DNA of 64,000 nt from Nakamurella alba (GCF_009707545.1 NZ_WLYK01000003.1:186001-250000); one strand, 5' to 3'. Positions 47,927 through 56,842 are shown, counted from the stretch's first letter. Notes: generated by a model not told the origin, from the letters alone. Translations and numbers: made by a program.

Positions 47927-47984
47927 CCCGTCACGCTACCGACCGCCGGCCCCGGCGGTCCGGCCCCTGCCCGGTTGCTCGGCG

Positions 47985-49424
47985 TCAGGTGCAGCCGCAG
48001 GACCGCAGCGCGGCGACCACCACGTCCTGGGCGGTGCGCGACGGGGTGCCGGAGGCGCCGTTGGTGTTGAGCGCGAAGACGAGCACGCGGCCGTCCACGT
48101 CCGGCACGTAGCCGACGAGGGCGTAGGTGACGTCGACGGTCCCGGTCTTGGCCCGCGCCCAGCCGACGGCGGGCCGGCCGCCTGCGGTCTGGAAGCGCTC
48201 GGCCAGCGTCCCGGACACCCCGGCCACCGGCAGGCCGGACAGCATGCCGGCCAGGTTCGGGATGGTGCCGCTGACCGCCAGCTGCATGACCTCGGCCAGC
48301 AGGGTCGAGGGCGCCCGGTTCTCGGTGGACAGGCCCGACGCGTCCGCCATCACCAGACCGGTGGTGTCCAGCCCGATGTCGTTGAGGCCCTGGGCGATCG
48401 CGGCGACCATGCCGTCGAAGGTGGGCGGCGCCTGTTTGGCGATCGCCACCTCCCGGCCCAGTGCCTCGGCCAGCACGTTGTCGGAGTTGAGCAGCGCCTG
48501 CGAGAGCAGGATCGAGACCGGCTGCGACTGCACCTGGCCGAGCACCTGCTCGTCGCCGGTGGCCTGCGCGCCGGGGACCACGTCGATGTCCGGCAGGCCG
48601 AGCGCCCGGGCCAGGGCGGTGCCCGCGGTCCGGGCCGGCAGGCCGCTGCGCCGGGACTCCAGGTTGCCCTGGTCCAGCCGGTCGCCGTCGACCATCAGCG
48701 GCTGCATGTTGGTGATGAAGCCCTTGCCGACGGTCGGCGTGCCGGTGATGTCCGCGGTCGACCAGCCGTTGGCCAGCTCCGGACCGCTCCAGTAGGTGGT
48801 GTCCAGCAGGATCCGCTTGACCTCGTACCCGGACGCCTGCACCTGGGCGGCCAGGTCGGCGACCGTGGGCGCACCCGGGTAGACCCCGGTGACGCCGGCG
48901 GGCGCTGCGGACAGTGTGACGTCGCCGCCGCCGACCATGATGATGTCGCCCGGCTCCGGCCCGGCGACCACCTTGGTGGTCAGCCGCTTGCTGGGATCGA
49001 CCGAGGTCAGCAGGGCCGCACCAGTGAGCAGCTTCAGCGTGGACGCCGGTTGGATCAGGTCGCCCTGGGCCTGCCGCCACAGCGGGTTGCCGGTCGCGCC
49101 GTCCAGCACGATGCCCTTGAACTGGCCGAGCGCCGGGTTGGCCAGCGCCGGGGCGAGCCGGGCCGCGACCTTCGCCGCGGTCGGGTTCTTGCCCCGCTGC
49201 GCGGTCATCGCCTGCAGTCCCGGCCCGTCGATCTGCACCGGCGGGTCGACCACGCTGGAACCGGTCACCGTCAGCGTCGACGGCCCCGCTGTGCCTCCTC
49301 CGGAGGATCGCGGCCAGAACACGACGGCGGCGGCGGCGCCGAGCACGACGACCAGCGTCACCGAGAGGGCGATGATCAGGCCTCGACGGCTGCGTCGACC
49401 CCGCGGGGGCGTGCCGTGGTGCAT
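47985..49424 (-). CDS. dacB: D-alanyl-D-alanine carboxypeptidase/endopeptidase, DacB-type (PBP4)
   Basis: 479 residues from ATG 49424, with AGGAAAGGAT upstream. A membrane anchor lies at residues 15-36 (LIIALSVTLVVVLGAAAAVV). The penicillin-binding motifs are SxxK in PASTLKLLT (about 145), SxN in NSDNVLAE (about 320) and KTG in RAKTGTVDV (about 435). It trims or cleaves peptidoglycan cross-links outside the membrane. It is divergent from ppa, as in mycobacteria (Rv3627c/Rv3628). Confidence 0.94.
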   Translation of the reverse strand: MHHGTPPRGRRSRRGLIIALSVTLVVVLGAAAAVVFWPRSSGGGTAGPSTLTVTGSSVVDPPVQIDGPGLQAMTAQRGKNPTAAKVAARLAPALANPALGQFKGIVLDGATGNPLWRQAQGDLIQPASTLKLLTGAALLTSVDPSKRLTTKVVAGPEPGDIIMVGGGDVTLSAAPAGVTGVYPGAPTVADLAAQVQASGYEVKRILLDTTYWSGPELANGWSTADITGTPTVGKGFITNMQPLMVDGDRLDQGNLESRRSGLPARTAGTALARALGLPDIDVVPGAQATGDEQVLGQVQSQPVSILLSQALLNSDNVLAEALGREVAIAKQAPPTFDGMVAAIAQGLNDIGLDTTGLVMADASGLSTENRAPSTLLAEVMQLAVSGTIPNLAGMLSGLPVAGVSGTLAERFQTAGGRPAVGWARAKTGTVDVTYALVGYVPDVDGRVLVFALNTNGASGTPSRTAQDVVVAALRSCGCT

Positions 49425-49685
49425 CGGTCGGATCCTTTCCTGGCGTCCGTCCCCGGCGCAGCATGCTCGGGTACGGGTCATGAGCGTCACCTCCGAACGG
49501 GCACGGAGGGCGCTGCTCTGCAGACTAGAGTCTCACCCGGGTGGCTCCGGTGAGGTCGGGGCCGGCCCCGGAGCGAGGTGCCGCCACGGTCCGCCCCGGC
49601 GGGGGTCAACTCATGACACTGCTGGACAACGACACTGCTGACGGACGACGAGCGGCAACCGCAGCGACGCGAGGAAGGTGACACC

Positions 49686-50207
49686 GTGGAGTTCGACGTC
49701 ACGATCGAGATCCCCAAGGGCAGCCGGAACAAGTACGAGGTGGACCACCACTCCGGTCGCATCCGGCTCGACCGGACGCTGTTCACCGCCACGCAGTACC
49801 CGGCGGACTACGGCTACATCGACAACACCCTGGGCCAGGACGGCGACCCGCTGGACGCGCTGGTGCTACTGACCGAGCCGACCTTCCCGGGCTGCCTGGT
49901 GCTGGCCCGCGCGATCGGCATGTTCCGGATGACCGACGAGAAGGGTCCGGACGACAAGGTCCTCTGCGTCTCTGCGAACGACCCGCGGCAGGCGCACCTG
50001 CAGGACATCGGCGACCTCGCCATCTTCGAGCGGCTCGAGATCCAGCACTTCTTCGAGGTCTACAAGGACCTGGAGCCGGGCAAGAGCGTCGAGGGCGCGA
50101 ACTGGGTGGGCCGCGGCGACGCGGAGACCGAGATCCGCATCTCCTTCGACCGGGAGAAGAAGCGCCTGGCCGCCGAGGCGGAGTCCGGCGCGGCGCACGC
50201 GCACTGA
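49686..50207 (+). CDS. ppa: Inorganic pyrophosphatase
   Basis: 173 residues from GTG 49686, with a GGAAGGTG site. The soluble class I fold is shown by [39 protein letters not shown] (about 41-64) with the catalytic Asp cluster, and [14 protein letters not shown] near the C-terminus. It hydrolyses pyrophosphate. A very strong terminator follows. Confidence 0.97.
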   Translation: MEFDVTIEIPKGSRNKYEVDHHSGRIRLDRTLFTATQYPADYGYIDNTLGQDGDPLDALVLLTEPTFPGCLVLARAIGMFRMTDEKGPDDKVLCVSANDPRQAHLQDIGDLAIFERLEIQHFFEVYKDLEPGKSVEGANWVGRGDAETEIRISFDREKKRLAAEAESGAAHAH

Positions 50208-50222
50208 CCTTCCCGCAGTCGT

Positions 50223-50261
50223 ACGACGAAGGCCCCGACCGATGGTCGGGGCCTTCGTCGT
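50223..50261 (+). terminator. Terminator of ppa
   Basis: A perfect 18-bp inverted repeat (50223-50240 / 50244-50261) with a 3-nt loop lies 15 nt past the ppa stop. It also faces the convergent DUF2516 gene and may serve both directions. Confidence 0.85.
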
Positions 50262-50307
50262 AGTGTCTCGTCCGGCCGCGGGTCTCGTCCGGCCGCGGCC
50301 GCGGGGG

Positions 50308-50628
50308 TCACCAGCGGTTGCCGCGCTGGACCTCCTTGAGCTTCGGACGCACGTCGAGCAGGTAGACCAGGTTGCCGACCAGGGCCGCGAGCCAGAGCAG
50401 CGACGGCGGGCCGAACAGGCTGTACGGCTGCAGCGCCCCGAAGACCATGACCACCGCGCAGGCGACCGTGATGCCGACCCACACGCTCTTCGTCTGCTTG
50501 TCGGCGGCGGTGAACGCATCGGGGCGGCGGGTGGCCGAATCGGCGGCGGCGAACACCCCGGCCATCGCGCCCAGCACCGCGAGCGTGATCGTGATGGCGT
50601 CCATCACGGGCGAGATGAAGAGCTGCAC
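50308..50628 (-). CDS. DUF2516 membrane protein
   Basis: 106 residues from GTG 50628, with GGAGGG 6 nt upstream. Three hydrophobic segments lie at about residues 8-28, 48-70 and 75-92, with KTKSVW-type KQTKSVWVGI and a terminal VRPKLKEVQ motif typical of DUF2516. It lies next to the HbhA-like gene as in mycobacteria (Rv0476 beside Rv0475). Function is unknown. Confidence 0.88.
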   Translation of the reverse strand: MQLFISPVMDAITITLAVLGAMAGVFAAADSATRRPDAFTAADKQTKSVWVGITVACAVVMVFGALQPYSLFGPPSLLWLAALVGNLVYLLDVRPKLKEVQRGNRW

Positions 50629-50750
50629 CCCTCCACTGTACGGGGGCGGGGTACCCCGCCCTTGTGTCCGTCGGGTGGTGATCCCGCCGACAGCCCGGTC
50701 CCTGCGCGATCACTCGCGCCGGCGGGTGGGCCGGCCGCCGGTGCACCCTC

Positions 50751-50768
50751 ACGTTCCAGCGGGAACGT
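50751..50768. repeat. AGCG-loop hairpin, copy 3
   Basis: ACGTTCC-AGCG-GGAACGT is a perfect 7-bp inverted repeat in the intergenic region between the HbhA-like and DUF2516 genes. It has the same stem core and loop as 27564-27583 and 27731-27747. Confidence 0.65.
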
Positions 50769-50833
50769 TCCGGCTGCCCGTCGGGCGATCCGTCCCGGGC
50801 ACCCGCCTCGCCCCGCCCCGCCTTCACGAAGGC

Positions 50834-50873
50834 GCCGAGGTCCCGACCGCACACAGGCGGTCGGGACCTCGGC
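50834..50873 (-). terminator. Terminator of the HbhA-like gene
   Basis: A perfect 17-bp stem (50834-50850 / 50857-50873) with loop ACACAG lies 31 nt past the HbhA-like stop on the minus strand. Confidence 0.8.
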
Positions 50874-50904
50874 AGCACAGAGTCAGAGCAGATGCAGCAC
50901 AGGA

Positions 50905-51759
50905 TCAGTTGGTCGGATCGGTGACGGCCGGCTTCGGCCGGGTCGCCCGCGGGGTCTTCGGCGCCGCCGGCTTCGGGGTGGCCTTCGCGGCCGCCCCGGC
51001 CTTCGGAGCCGCCTTGGCCGCAGCCGGCTTCGCAGCGGCGGCAGGCCTGGGTGCGGCAGCCGGCTTCGGCGTCGCGGCCGGCTTCGGCGTCACCGTGGTC
51101 GCAGCCGGGGCCTTCGCAGCCTTCGGAGCCGCAGCCTTCGGAGCGGCGGCCTTCGGGGTCCGGGGTGCCGCCGGCTTCGGGGCGACCTTCGCTGCCGGCT
51201 CGGCCTTCGTCGGCTCGGCGGCCGGCACGACGGTCCCGGGACGCAGATCGCCGGCCCGGGTCTGGGCCCAGATCTTGCCGCCACGCTTGGCGAGGTTGCC
51301 GTAGATCATCCCGGCGAGCTGGGCGTACGCGCCCGCGGTCTGCTTCACCGTCTCGGGATCCATCTGCTGGGAGAACTCGGACACCTTGCCCGGCACCTCT
51401 GCGGCCTTGTCCTTCAGCCCGGACAGGTGACCCGGGAGGTCGGACAGGAACTCCTGCACCTTCGCCGGGCCGCGGGTCGCCAGGTGCTCGAGACCGGCGG
51501 CCACGTCCTGGGCGGCCTTCTGCGCCCGCGCCGGCAGGTCGCCCGCGAGTTCGCGGACATCGGCGGCCACGGCGGCCGGGTCCGGGGTGTCGCCCGAGAT
51601 CCGCTCGCGCGCGGTGTCGCCGAGTTCCATCAGCCGCTCGGCGGCCATGTCACCGGCGCCGAGCAGCGCCAGCATCGGGCGGGGCAGCTCCGGGAACCGG
51701 GCCGCGAGCTGGTCGACGAACCCTTCGGATGCGTGGCGGACATCGCTCAACAGCGACAT
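50905..51759 (-). CDS. hbhA: HbhA-like protein with Ala/Lys/Pro-rich tail
   Basis: 284 residues from ATG 51759, with AAGAAGGAG 6 nt upstream. Residues 1-160 are an amphipathic helical region of the heparin-binding haemagglutinin/apolipoprotein kind. Residues about 185-284 are repeats of KPAAPKAAA-type, rich in Lys, Ala and Pro, like the heparin-binding tail of mycobacterial HbhA but longer. HbhA binds sulfated glycans in pathogens; in an environmental relative it more likely acts in membrane or cell-envelope organisation (inference). It lies between an XRE regulator and DUF2516, the Rv0474-0476 order. Confidence 0.82.
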   Translation of the reverse strand: MSLLSDVRHASEGFVDQLAARFPELPRPMLALLGAGDMAAERLMELGDTARERISGDTPDPAAVAADVRELAGDLPARAQKAAQDVAAGLEHLATRGPAKVQEFLSDLPGHLSGLKDKAAEVPGKVSEFSQQMDPETVKQTAGAYAQLAGMIYGNLAKRGGKIWAQTRAGDLRPGTVVPAAEPTKAEPAAKVAPKPAAPRTPKAAAPKAAAPKAAKAPAATTVTPKPAATPKPAAAPRPAAAAKPAAAKAAPKAGAAAKATPKPAAPKTPRATRPKPAVTDPTN

Positions 51760-51886
51760 GGTCGTCTCCTTCTTCTCGTACGGATCTGTGTGTGGTTCTC
51801 GGTGGTGTCTCTGGGGTGATGCGTCGTGTTGCACGTGGTGCGGGTCCGCGCCGGGGACCGGACCGCTGCGGCGGACCTCCCGCCGA

Positions 51887-52450
51887 TCAGCCGGCCCGTT
51901 CGGTCGGCTCCGCGCTGTCGGTCGGCCGCCGGAGGTCGGTCGGCACCTCGTCGTCGGAGGATCCGGGCACCGACGGGATCCGGTGGTCGGGCAAGTCCGC
52001 ACCCTCCTCCGCGAGGTCCTTGACCCCGCCCGCGATCAGCGGTTCACCGACCCCCGGGTCGGCCACCGGGTCGGTTGCTGCGACCGCAGCCTCGGCCACC
52101 GCCTGCGCGCGGAGCGCCCGGTACACCTCCAGCAGCGAGGCCTTCTGCCGCTCGGAGAGCACCTCGTCGGCCCGGATCGCAGCTTCCACCCCACCGGCGG
52201 GATCACCGGGTGCATCGAGCACGCCGGCCTTGGCCAGGAGGGACTCGACGGAGATGGACAGCCCGCGCGCGATCTGCGCCAGGATGTCCGCGCTCGGGCG
52301 GCGCAACCCGCGCTCCACCTGGGAGAGGTACGGGTTGGACACCCCGGCCTTGACGGCCAGCGCCCGCAGGGAGATCTGCGCGCTGGTCCGCTGGTCCCGG
52401 ATGAACGTTCCCAGATCGTTCAGCGGCGACAGCACGGGTCCGAGATCCAT
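51887..52450 (-). CDS. XRE-family transcriptional regulator (Rv0474-like)
   Basis: 187 residues from ATG 52450 with a GGGAGG site. The Cro/CI helix-turn-helix covers about residues 15-70: FIRDQRTSAQISLRALAVKA, then SNPYLSQVERGLRRPS and ILAQIARGLSIS. The C-terminal about 115 residues are acidic and low-complexity. It sits upstream of hbhA as in mycobacteria. Its promoter overlaps inverted repeats (52509-52532), suggesting autoregulation. Confidence 0.9.
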   Translation of the reverse strand: MDLGPVLSPLNDLGTFIRDQRTSAQISLRALAVKAGVSNPYLSQVERGLRRPSADILAQIARGLSISVESLLAKAGVLDAPGDPAGGVEAAIRADEVLSERQKASLLEVYRALRAQAVAEAAVAATDPVADPGVGEPLIAGGVKDLAEEGADLPDHRIPSVPGSSDDEVPTDLRRPTDSAEPTERAG

Positions 52451-52493
52451 CCGCTGCCACCTCCCGATCCGTCGACGTCATCTGTCGCTGTCG

Positions 52494-52522
52494 AGGGTAG
52501 GCAGGAATGCTTGCTCCTGCAA
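52494..52522 (-). promoter_or_regulatory. Predicted promoter of the XRE gene
   Basis: On the minus strand TTGCAG (52522-52517) and TACCCT (52499-52494) are separated by exactly 17 bp. Transcription would start near 52487, giving a leader of about 37 nt with a ribosome site. Confidence 0.65.
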
Positions 52523-52532
52523 GCAGACTTGC
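52509..52532. promoter_or_regulatory. Candidate XRE operator, three alternating half-sites
   Basis: GCTTGC-TCCT-GCAAGC (52509-52524) and GCAAG-CAGA-CTTGC (52519-52532) are overlapping perfect inverted repeats with 4-bp spacers. They cover the predicted -35 of the XRE gene, a classic position for autorepression. Confidence 0.6.
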
Positions 52533-52538
52533 TAGCAC

Positions 52539-53174
52539 TCACCCGATCGGGAGCGCGTCTCCGATCGCCGGCGCGGCTGGATGGTCGTACGAGACCACCA
52601 TCCGGTCAGGGCCGACCGGATCGCCGGACAACGACCGCTGCTCACGGTCCAGCCGATGACCCTCGAGCCACCACCCACGATCGCCCGGCAGGAGCCGCCG
52701 CAGCGTGGACTCCTTCACCTGCAACTGCACCGTGAGGTCCGCATCCGGCACCACCCGGCCGAGGAACGCGCCGGCCAGCACCAGCACCGCGGTCGGTGCG
52801 ACATCCACGGCCGCTTCACGAAAGGCCCTGTCCGCCAGGGCATCCCAGTTCCGCACCCGGATCGGCCGACCCTCCCGGAGCGGCACGAGCAGCTCCCGGT
52901 CCAGCGCACCGACATCGACCCACGCATCCAGCAGCGAGTCGACGTCCTCGTGGCCGTACTCCAGGCGCACCGACGCCGGGCGCCACCAGTCGGACAGATC
53001 GGCCCGGATCACCTGCCGACCACCCGCCCTCACCGCCTCCGCGACCCGGTCCGCCAACTCCCCCGCCCCGATCGCCGGATCCCCGTCGATCCCGACAACC
53101 ACAGACCTCCCGGTCGCGACCCGGTCCGCGATCGCCCTGGCCAGTCGGTCCGGGGACACAGGGGTGAAGCGCAT
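52539..53174 (-). CDS. Uridine-kinase-like protein with degenerate P-loop
   Basis: 211 residues from ATG 53174. The overall sequence resembles the actinobacterial uridine kinase/P-loop kinase group: VVVGIDGD start, IRADLSDWWRPASVR, then GHEDVDSLLDAW, and a C-terminal lid-like RRLLPGDRGWWLEGH. The Walker A, normally GIDGxxGSGKST, reads GIDGDPAIGAGEL, so the phosphate-binding Gly-Lys-Ser is gone. ATP binding is therefore unlikely and a kinase role doubtful. It is divergent from the ArsR gene and just upstream of the XRE gene. Confidence 0.7.
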   Translation of the reverse strand: MRFTPVSPDRLARAIADRVATGRSVVVGIDGDPAIGAGELADRVAEAVRAGGRQVIRADLSDWWRPASVRLEYGHEDVDSLLDAWVDVGALDRELLVPLREGRPIRVRNWDALADRAFREAAVDVAPTAVLVLAGAFLGRVVPDADLTVQLQVKESTLRRLLPGDRGWWLEGHRLDREQRSLSGDPVGPDRMVVSYDHPAAPAIGDALPIG

Positions 53175-53322
53175 GCCCCCAGCCTGCCCCACGCCGAGCG
53201 CGCACCGGGTCGCCACTGCCGCCGGACCCCGGGCGACCTGCACGGGAACAGCCATCTGCCCCGTCCGTCCCGCCCACGGCCGCAGCTGTCGAAGACTCCT
53301 CGGAGAATCTGAAAGAAAACTC

Positions 53323-53351
53323 TTGAAAGCTCTCTTTCGAGAGAGTAGTTT
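53323..53351 (+). promoter_or_regulatory. Predicted leaderless promoter of the ArsR gene with internal operator
   Basis: TTGAAA (53323-53328), a 17-bp spacer and TAGTTT (53346-53351) place transcription start at about 53358-53359, the A of the ATG. The spacer contains CTCTCT-TTCG-AGAGAG (53330-53345). A wider perfect repeat ATCTGAAA / TTTCAGAT flanks the whole promoter (53307-53314 / 53349-53356). Confidence 0.65.
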
Positions 53352-53358
53352 CAGATCC

Positions 53359-53997
53359 ATGGACGACAGGACCACCCCCGACACCACCGATGCACACGGC
53401 TGGCCCGACCGGGCCCGGCGCATCGGGGACCCGGAGACCCTGCGGGCCTACGCCCACCCGCTGCGGGTGCGCCTGATGTCGGTCCTGGCGGTCCACGGCC
53501 CGATGACGGCGACCCAGGCGGCGCAGCTGGTGGACGACAGCCCGTCGAACTGCTCGTTCCACCTGCGCAAGCTCGCCGCCGCCGGCCTCATCGAGGAAGC
53601 TCCGGGTCCGGACGCCCGCTCCCGGGTGTGGCGGAAGACGACCTGGGGCGTGCGGTTCGAGCCGGACGGCACGGCGGAGTCGATGGCCGCACTGGCCACC
53701 GCCTCCCAGGTCCTGCACCAGGACCGCCTCACCCAGCTCGCCCGCTGGATGGAGCAGGCCCCGGACGCGCCGGAGGAGTGGCAGGAGGCCGGGTTCGACA
53801 ACGCGGTCACCCTGTCCGCGACGCCGGCCGAGCTCACCGAGCTGAGCCGGCGGATCACCGAGCTGGTCCGCCCGCTGGTCGCCGTGGACCGCAAGGACTC
53901 CGATCCGGACCGCCGGCCGATCACCATGTCCTACTTCGCTTTTCCCCACCTCGAGCCGGGTCCGGGCAACTCCGACCCCGGCCCGTCCGAGCACTGA
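53359..53997 (+). CDS. ArsR-family winged-helix regulator
   Basis: 212 residues from ATG 53359. The winged helix covers about residues 20-95: PETLRAYAHPLRVRLMSVL, then TATQAAQLVDDSPSNCSFHLRKLAAAGLI and the wing RVWRKTTWG. The C-terminal about 100 residues form an all-helical ligand or dimer domain. No Cys-rich metal site is seen, so this is the ArsR-fold MFS/efflux or general type. It has a leaderless promoter with palindromes and is followed 95 bp later by a small Arg-rich ORF with a good ribosome site. Confidence 0.88.
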   Translation: MDDRTTPDTTDAHGWPDRARRIGDPETLRAYAHPLRVRLMSVLAVHGPMTATQAAQLVDDSPSNCSFHLRKLAAAGLIEEAPGPDARSRVWRKTTWGVRFEPDGTAESMAALATASQVLHQDRLTQLARWMEQAPDAPEEWQEAGFDNAVTLSATPAELTELSRRITELVRPLVAVDRKDSDPDRRPITMSYFAFPHLEPGPGNSDPGPSEH

Positions 53998-54092
53998 GAC
54001 CTACCGGCGCTCCCCAGCAGCACCGGACCACCAGTACCCACCCAGCACCCACCCAGCACCCACCCCAGCGCCGAGACCCGAAGGAGCACATC

Positions 54093-54227
54093 ATGTCCCA
54101 CCCCGTCGATCCCGACACGTTCCTGCGGCACCACCGCGAGGAGAACCGCCGCCGGCAGGACGACTCCCGCCGCAGCACCGAGCGCCGGAACGCCCGGCTG
54201 CGCCGGTCCACCCCGCGGTCCTTCTGA
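54093..54227 (+). CDS. Small Arg-rich protein
   Basis: 44 residues from ATG 54093, with AAGGAG 7 nt upstream. The sequence is MSHPVDPDTFLRHHREENRR followed by a very basic tail ending RSTPRSF. It is predicted soluble and helical. It lies after the ArsR gene in the same direction and probably shares its transcript; three CCCAGCACCCA repeats lie between them. No homologue is recognised. A nucleic-acid-binding role would fit its charge but is only a guess. Confidence 0.65.
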   Translation: MSHPVDPDTFLRHHREENRRRQDDSRRSTERRNARLRRSTPRSF

Positions 54228-54293
54228 CATCTCCGGACGGGAATCCGTTGCAGTCAGCGGGTTCCCGCCCGGCACCGACTCAGATCCACCTGC

Positions 54294-55577
54294 TCACAGC
54301 AGCCACTGCGCCAGTGTGTAGATGACCAGACCGGCCAGTGCGCCGACCACGGTGCCGTTGATCCGGATGAACTGCAGATCCCGCCCCACCTGGAGCTCGA
54401 TCCGCTGGCTGGTCGCCTCCCCGTCCCACCGGGCGATGGTCTCGTCGATGATCCCGGTGATCGACCGGGCGTGGTGCCGGGCCAGGTAGCCGGCGGCGTC
54501 CGCCACCCAATTGTCGATCTTGGCCGCGAGATCCGGATCGGTCTGCATCCGGCGGCCCAGCGACCGCAGCGCCTGGGTGAGCGAGACCCGCAGGTCCGAC
54601 TCCGGGTCCTCGGCGGCAGCCAGCACCGCCTTCTTCACCGACTCCCAGGCGGAACCGGCCAGCGACCGGACCGAGGCGTTCGCCAGGATCCGCTCCTTGA
54701 TCCGTTCCGCCTTGGCGATGGTGTCCGGGTCGGTCTGCAGGTCCTGCGCGAACTGCGCCAGGAACCGGTCCACCGCGGCCCGCAGCGGATGCTCCGGGTC
54801 GTACCGGACCGCGCGGGCGAACGACTCCACCTCCCGGTAGACCCGCTCGGCGAGCTTGTCGTCGAGGAACTTCGGGGTCCAGACCGGCGCCCGCTCGGTG
54901 ACGACACCGATGATGACGGCAGGATTGTCGTCGATCCACTGATGCGCCTTCTCGATCACCACGTCCACCAGCCGGTGGTGATCGCCCTTCGCCACCACAT
55001 CCGCGCCGATCCGGCCGATCAGCGGCCCGACCTTGACCTCGTCCAGCCGGCGCAGCGCCATCGACTCGAGCAGCGCGGCGATCTGGTCGTCCCGGAGCAC
55101 CGTGGTGACCCCGCGGGCCAGCCCCGCCAACTCGGCGGTGATCCGTTCCGCGCCGGTGTCCGCGAGGAACCCGCCGACCCGGGAGGCGAGCGAGAACCGG
55201 GCCAGTTTCTCCCGCACCACCTCTTCGGACAGGAAGTTGGTGGCCACGAACTCGGACAGCGCGGAGCCGATGGCGTCCTTGCGCTTGGGGATGATCGCGG
55301 TGTGCGGGATCGGCAGCCTGAGCGGGTGCCGGAACAGTGCCGTCACCGCGAACCAGTCGGCCAGCGCGCCGACCATGCCCGCCTCCGCCGCAGCGCGGAC
55401 GTAGCCGGCCCATGGGTGCTGCGGCTCCAGCAGGTGGGCGATCACGAAGATCACCGCCATGAGCAGCAGCAGACCGGCCGCGATCAGCTTCATCCGGCGC
55501 AGCCGGACCCGCCGTTCCACATCTGCCGGGGAGGTCCCGGGTGGAGGTGCGCCCGGGCGGGTCGTGGAGATGCTCAT
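54294..55577 (-). CDS. DUF445 membrane protein
   Basis: 427 residues from ATG 55577, with GGAGGATGG upstream. DUF445 features are a membrane segment at about 30-48, the conserved AGMVGALADWFAVTALFRHPL (about 65-85), an all-helical extended region of repeated KAERIKERIL type, and a C-terminal membrane segment (FIRINGTVVGALAGLVIYTL). Function is unknown; family members resemble phage-tail-like or stalk-forming membrane proteins. Confidence 0.9.
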   Translation of the reverse strand: MSISTTRPGAPPPGTSPADVERRVRLRRMKLIAAGLLLLMAVIFVIAHLLEPQHPWAGYVRAAAEAGMVGALADWFAVTALFRHPLRLPIPHTAIIPKRKDAIGSALSEFVATNFLSEEVVREKLARFSLASRVGGFLADTGAERITAELAGLARGVTTVLRDDQIAALLESMALRRLDEVKVGPLIGRIGADVVAKGDHHRLVDVVIEKAHQWIDDNPAVIIGVVTERAPVWTPKFLDDKLAERVYREVESFARAVRYDPEHPLRAAVDRFLAQFAQDLQTDPDTIAKAERIKERILANASVRSLAGSAWESVKKAVLAAAEDPESDLRVSLTQALRSLGRRMQTDPDLAAKIDNWVADAAGYLARHHARSITGIIDETIARWDGEATSQRIELQVGRDLQFIRINGTVVGALAGLVIYTLAQWLL

Positions 55578-55662
55578 CCCGCCATCCTCCCCGCCACGGG
55601 TGCGGACACCATCGGGGTAGGTCCCGGTTCGGCGTGGCGCGGCTCGGGGTAGGAATGTCGGC

Positions 55663-56841
55663 ATGAGCCTCGTCCCCCGGCTGCGGCCGTTCACCACGAC
55701 GATCTTCGCCGAGATGTCCGCGCTCGCCGTCCGCACCGGGTCGATCAACCTGGGCCAGGGTTTTCCGGACTCCGACGGCCCGGCGGGGATGCTGCAGGTG
55801 GCGAAGTCCGCCATCGACGACGGCGTGAACCAGTACCCACCGGGCCCGGGCATCCCCGCGCTGCGGTCGGCCATCGCCGCCGCCCGGCTGCGCGACCGCG
55901 GCCAGACCTTCGACCCGGACACCGAGGTGCTGGTCACCGTCGGCGCCACCGAGGCCATCGCCTCCGCCGTCCTCGCGCTGGTCGACGCCGGCGACGAGGT
56001 GCTGCTCATCGAGCCGTACTACGACTCCTACCCGGCGGTGGTCGCGATGGCAGGTGGCCGGCACGTCTCGGTCAAGCTGCGTCCGGACGCCGCCGGCCGG
56101 TTCGGACTGGATCCGGCCGACCTCCGCGCCGCGGTCACCGACCGGACCCGGATGATCCTGATCAACAGCCCGCACAACCCCACCGGCACCGTGTTCACCC
56201 GCGAGGAACTCGAGGGGATCGCCGCGGTCGCCGTCGAGCACGACCTGGTCGTCGTCGCCGACGAGGTCTACGAGTACCTGACGTTCGACGACGTCCTGCA
56301 CGTGCCGATCGCCACCCTCCCCGGCATGGCCGAGCGGACGCTCACCGTGTCCAGCGCCGGCAAGACATTCAACGTCACCGGCTGGAAGATCGGCTGGGTG
56401 TGCGGTCCGGCCGGGCTGGTCGCGGCGGTCCGGGCGGCGAAGCAGTTCCTCACCTTCGTCGGCGGGGCTCCGTTCCAACCGGCCGTCGCCCACGCCCTGG
56501 AGCACGAGATGGGCTGGGTGGACGGCATGCGGAAGGACCTGCAGGGCAAGCGGGACCGGCTGTGCGCCGGCCTGGCGGCCGCCGGGTTCCCGGTGTCGAA
56601 GCCGGCCGGCACCTACTTCGTGGTGATCGACATCCGCGGCGGAGCAGGCGATCCGGGGCGCTGGAAGGACGGCCTGCAGTTCTGCCTGGAGCTGCCGGAA
56701 CGGGCCGGCGTGGTCGCAGTGCCGCAGCAGGTGTTTCACGACGATCCCGCCGACGGCGCGCCGTTCGTGCGCTTCGCCTTCTGCAAGCAGGACGCCGTGA
56801 TCGACGAGGCCGTGTCCCGACTGACGGCGATGGGAGCCTGA
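55663..56841 (+). CDS. Class I/II PLP-dependent aminotransferase, DapC-like
   Basis: 392 residues. The PLP lysine lies in [16 protein letters not shown] (about 232-247). Substrate and cofactor residues are NLGQGFPD (about 28), [10 protein letters not shown] (about 165) and DEVYEYL. It matches the DapC/YbdL branch found in mycobacteria (Rv0858c), which may convert N-succinyl-LL-2-amino-6-ketopimelate in lysine and peptidoglycan synthesis or act as a methionine aminotransferase. It is followed by the dipeptidase with 1 bp between stop and start. Confidence 0.9.
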   Translation: MSLVPRLRPFTTTIFAEMSALAVRTGSINLGQGFPDSDGPAGMLQVAKSAIDDGVNQYPPGPGIPALRSAIAAARLRDRGQTFDPDTEVLVTVGATEAIASAVLALVDAGDEVLLIEPYYDSYPAVVAMAGGRHVSVKLRPDAAGRFGLDPADLRAAVTDRTRMILINSPHNPTGTVFTREELEGIAAVAVEHDLVVVADEVYEYLTFDDVLHVPIATLPGMAERTLTVSSAGKTFNVTGWKIGWVCGPAGLVAAVRAAKQFLTFVGGAPFQPAVAHALEHEMGWVDGMRKDLQGKRDRLCAGLAAAGFPVSKPAGTYFVVIDIRGGAGDPGRWKDGLQFCLELPERAGVVAVPQQVFHDDPADGAPFVRFAFCKQDAVIDEAVSRLTAMGA

Positions 56842-56842
56842 A

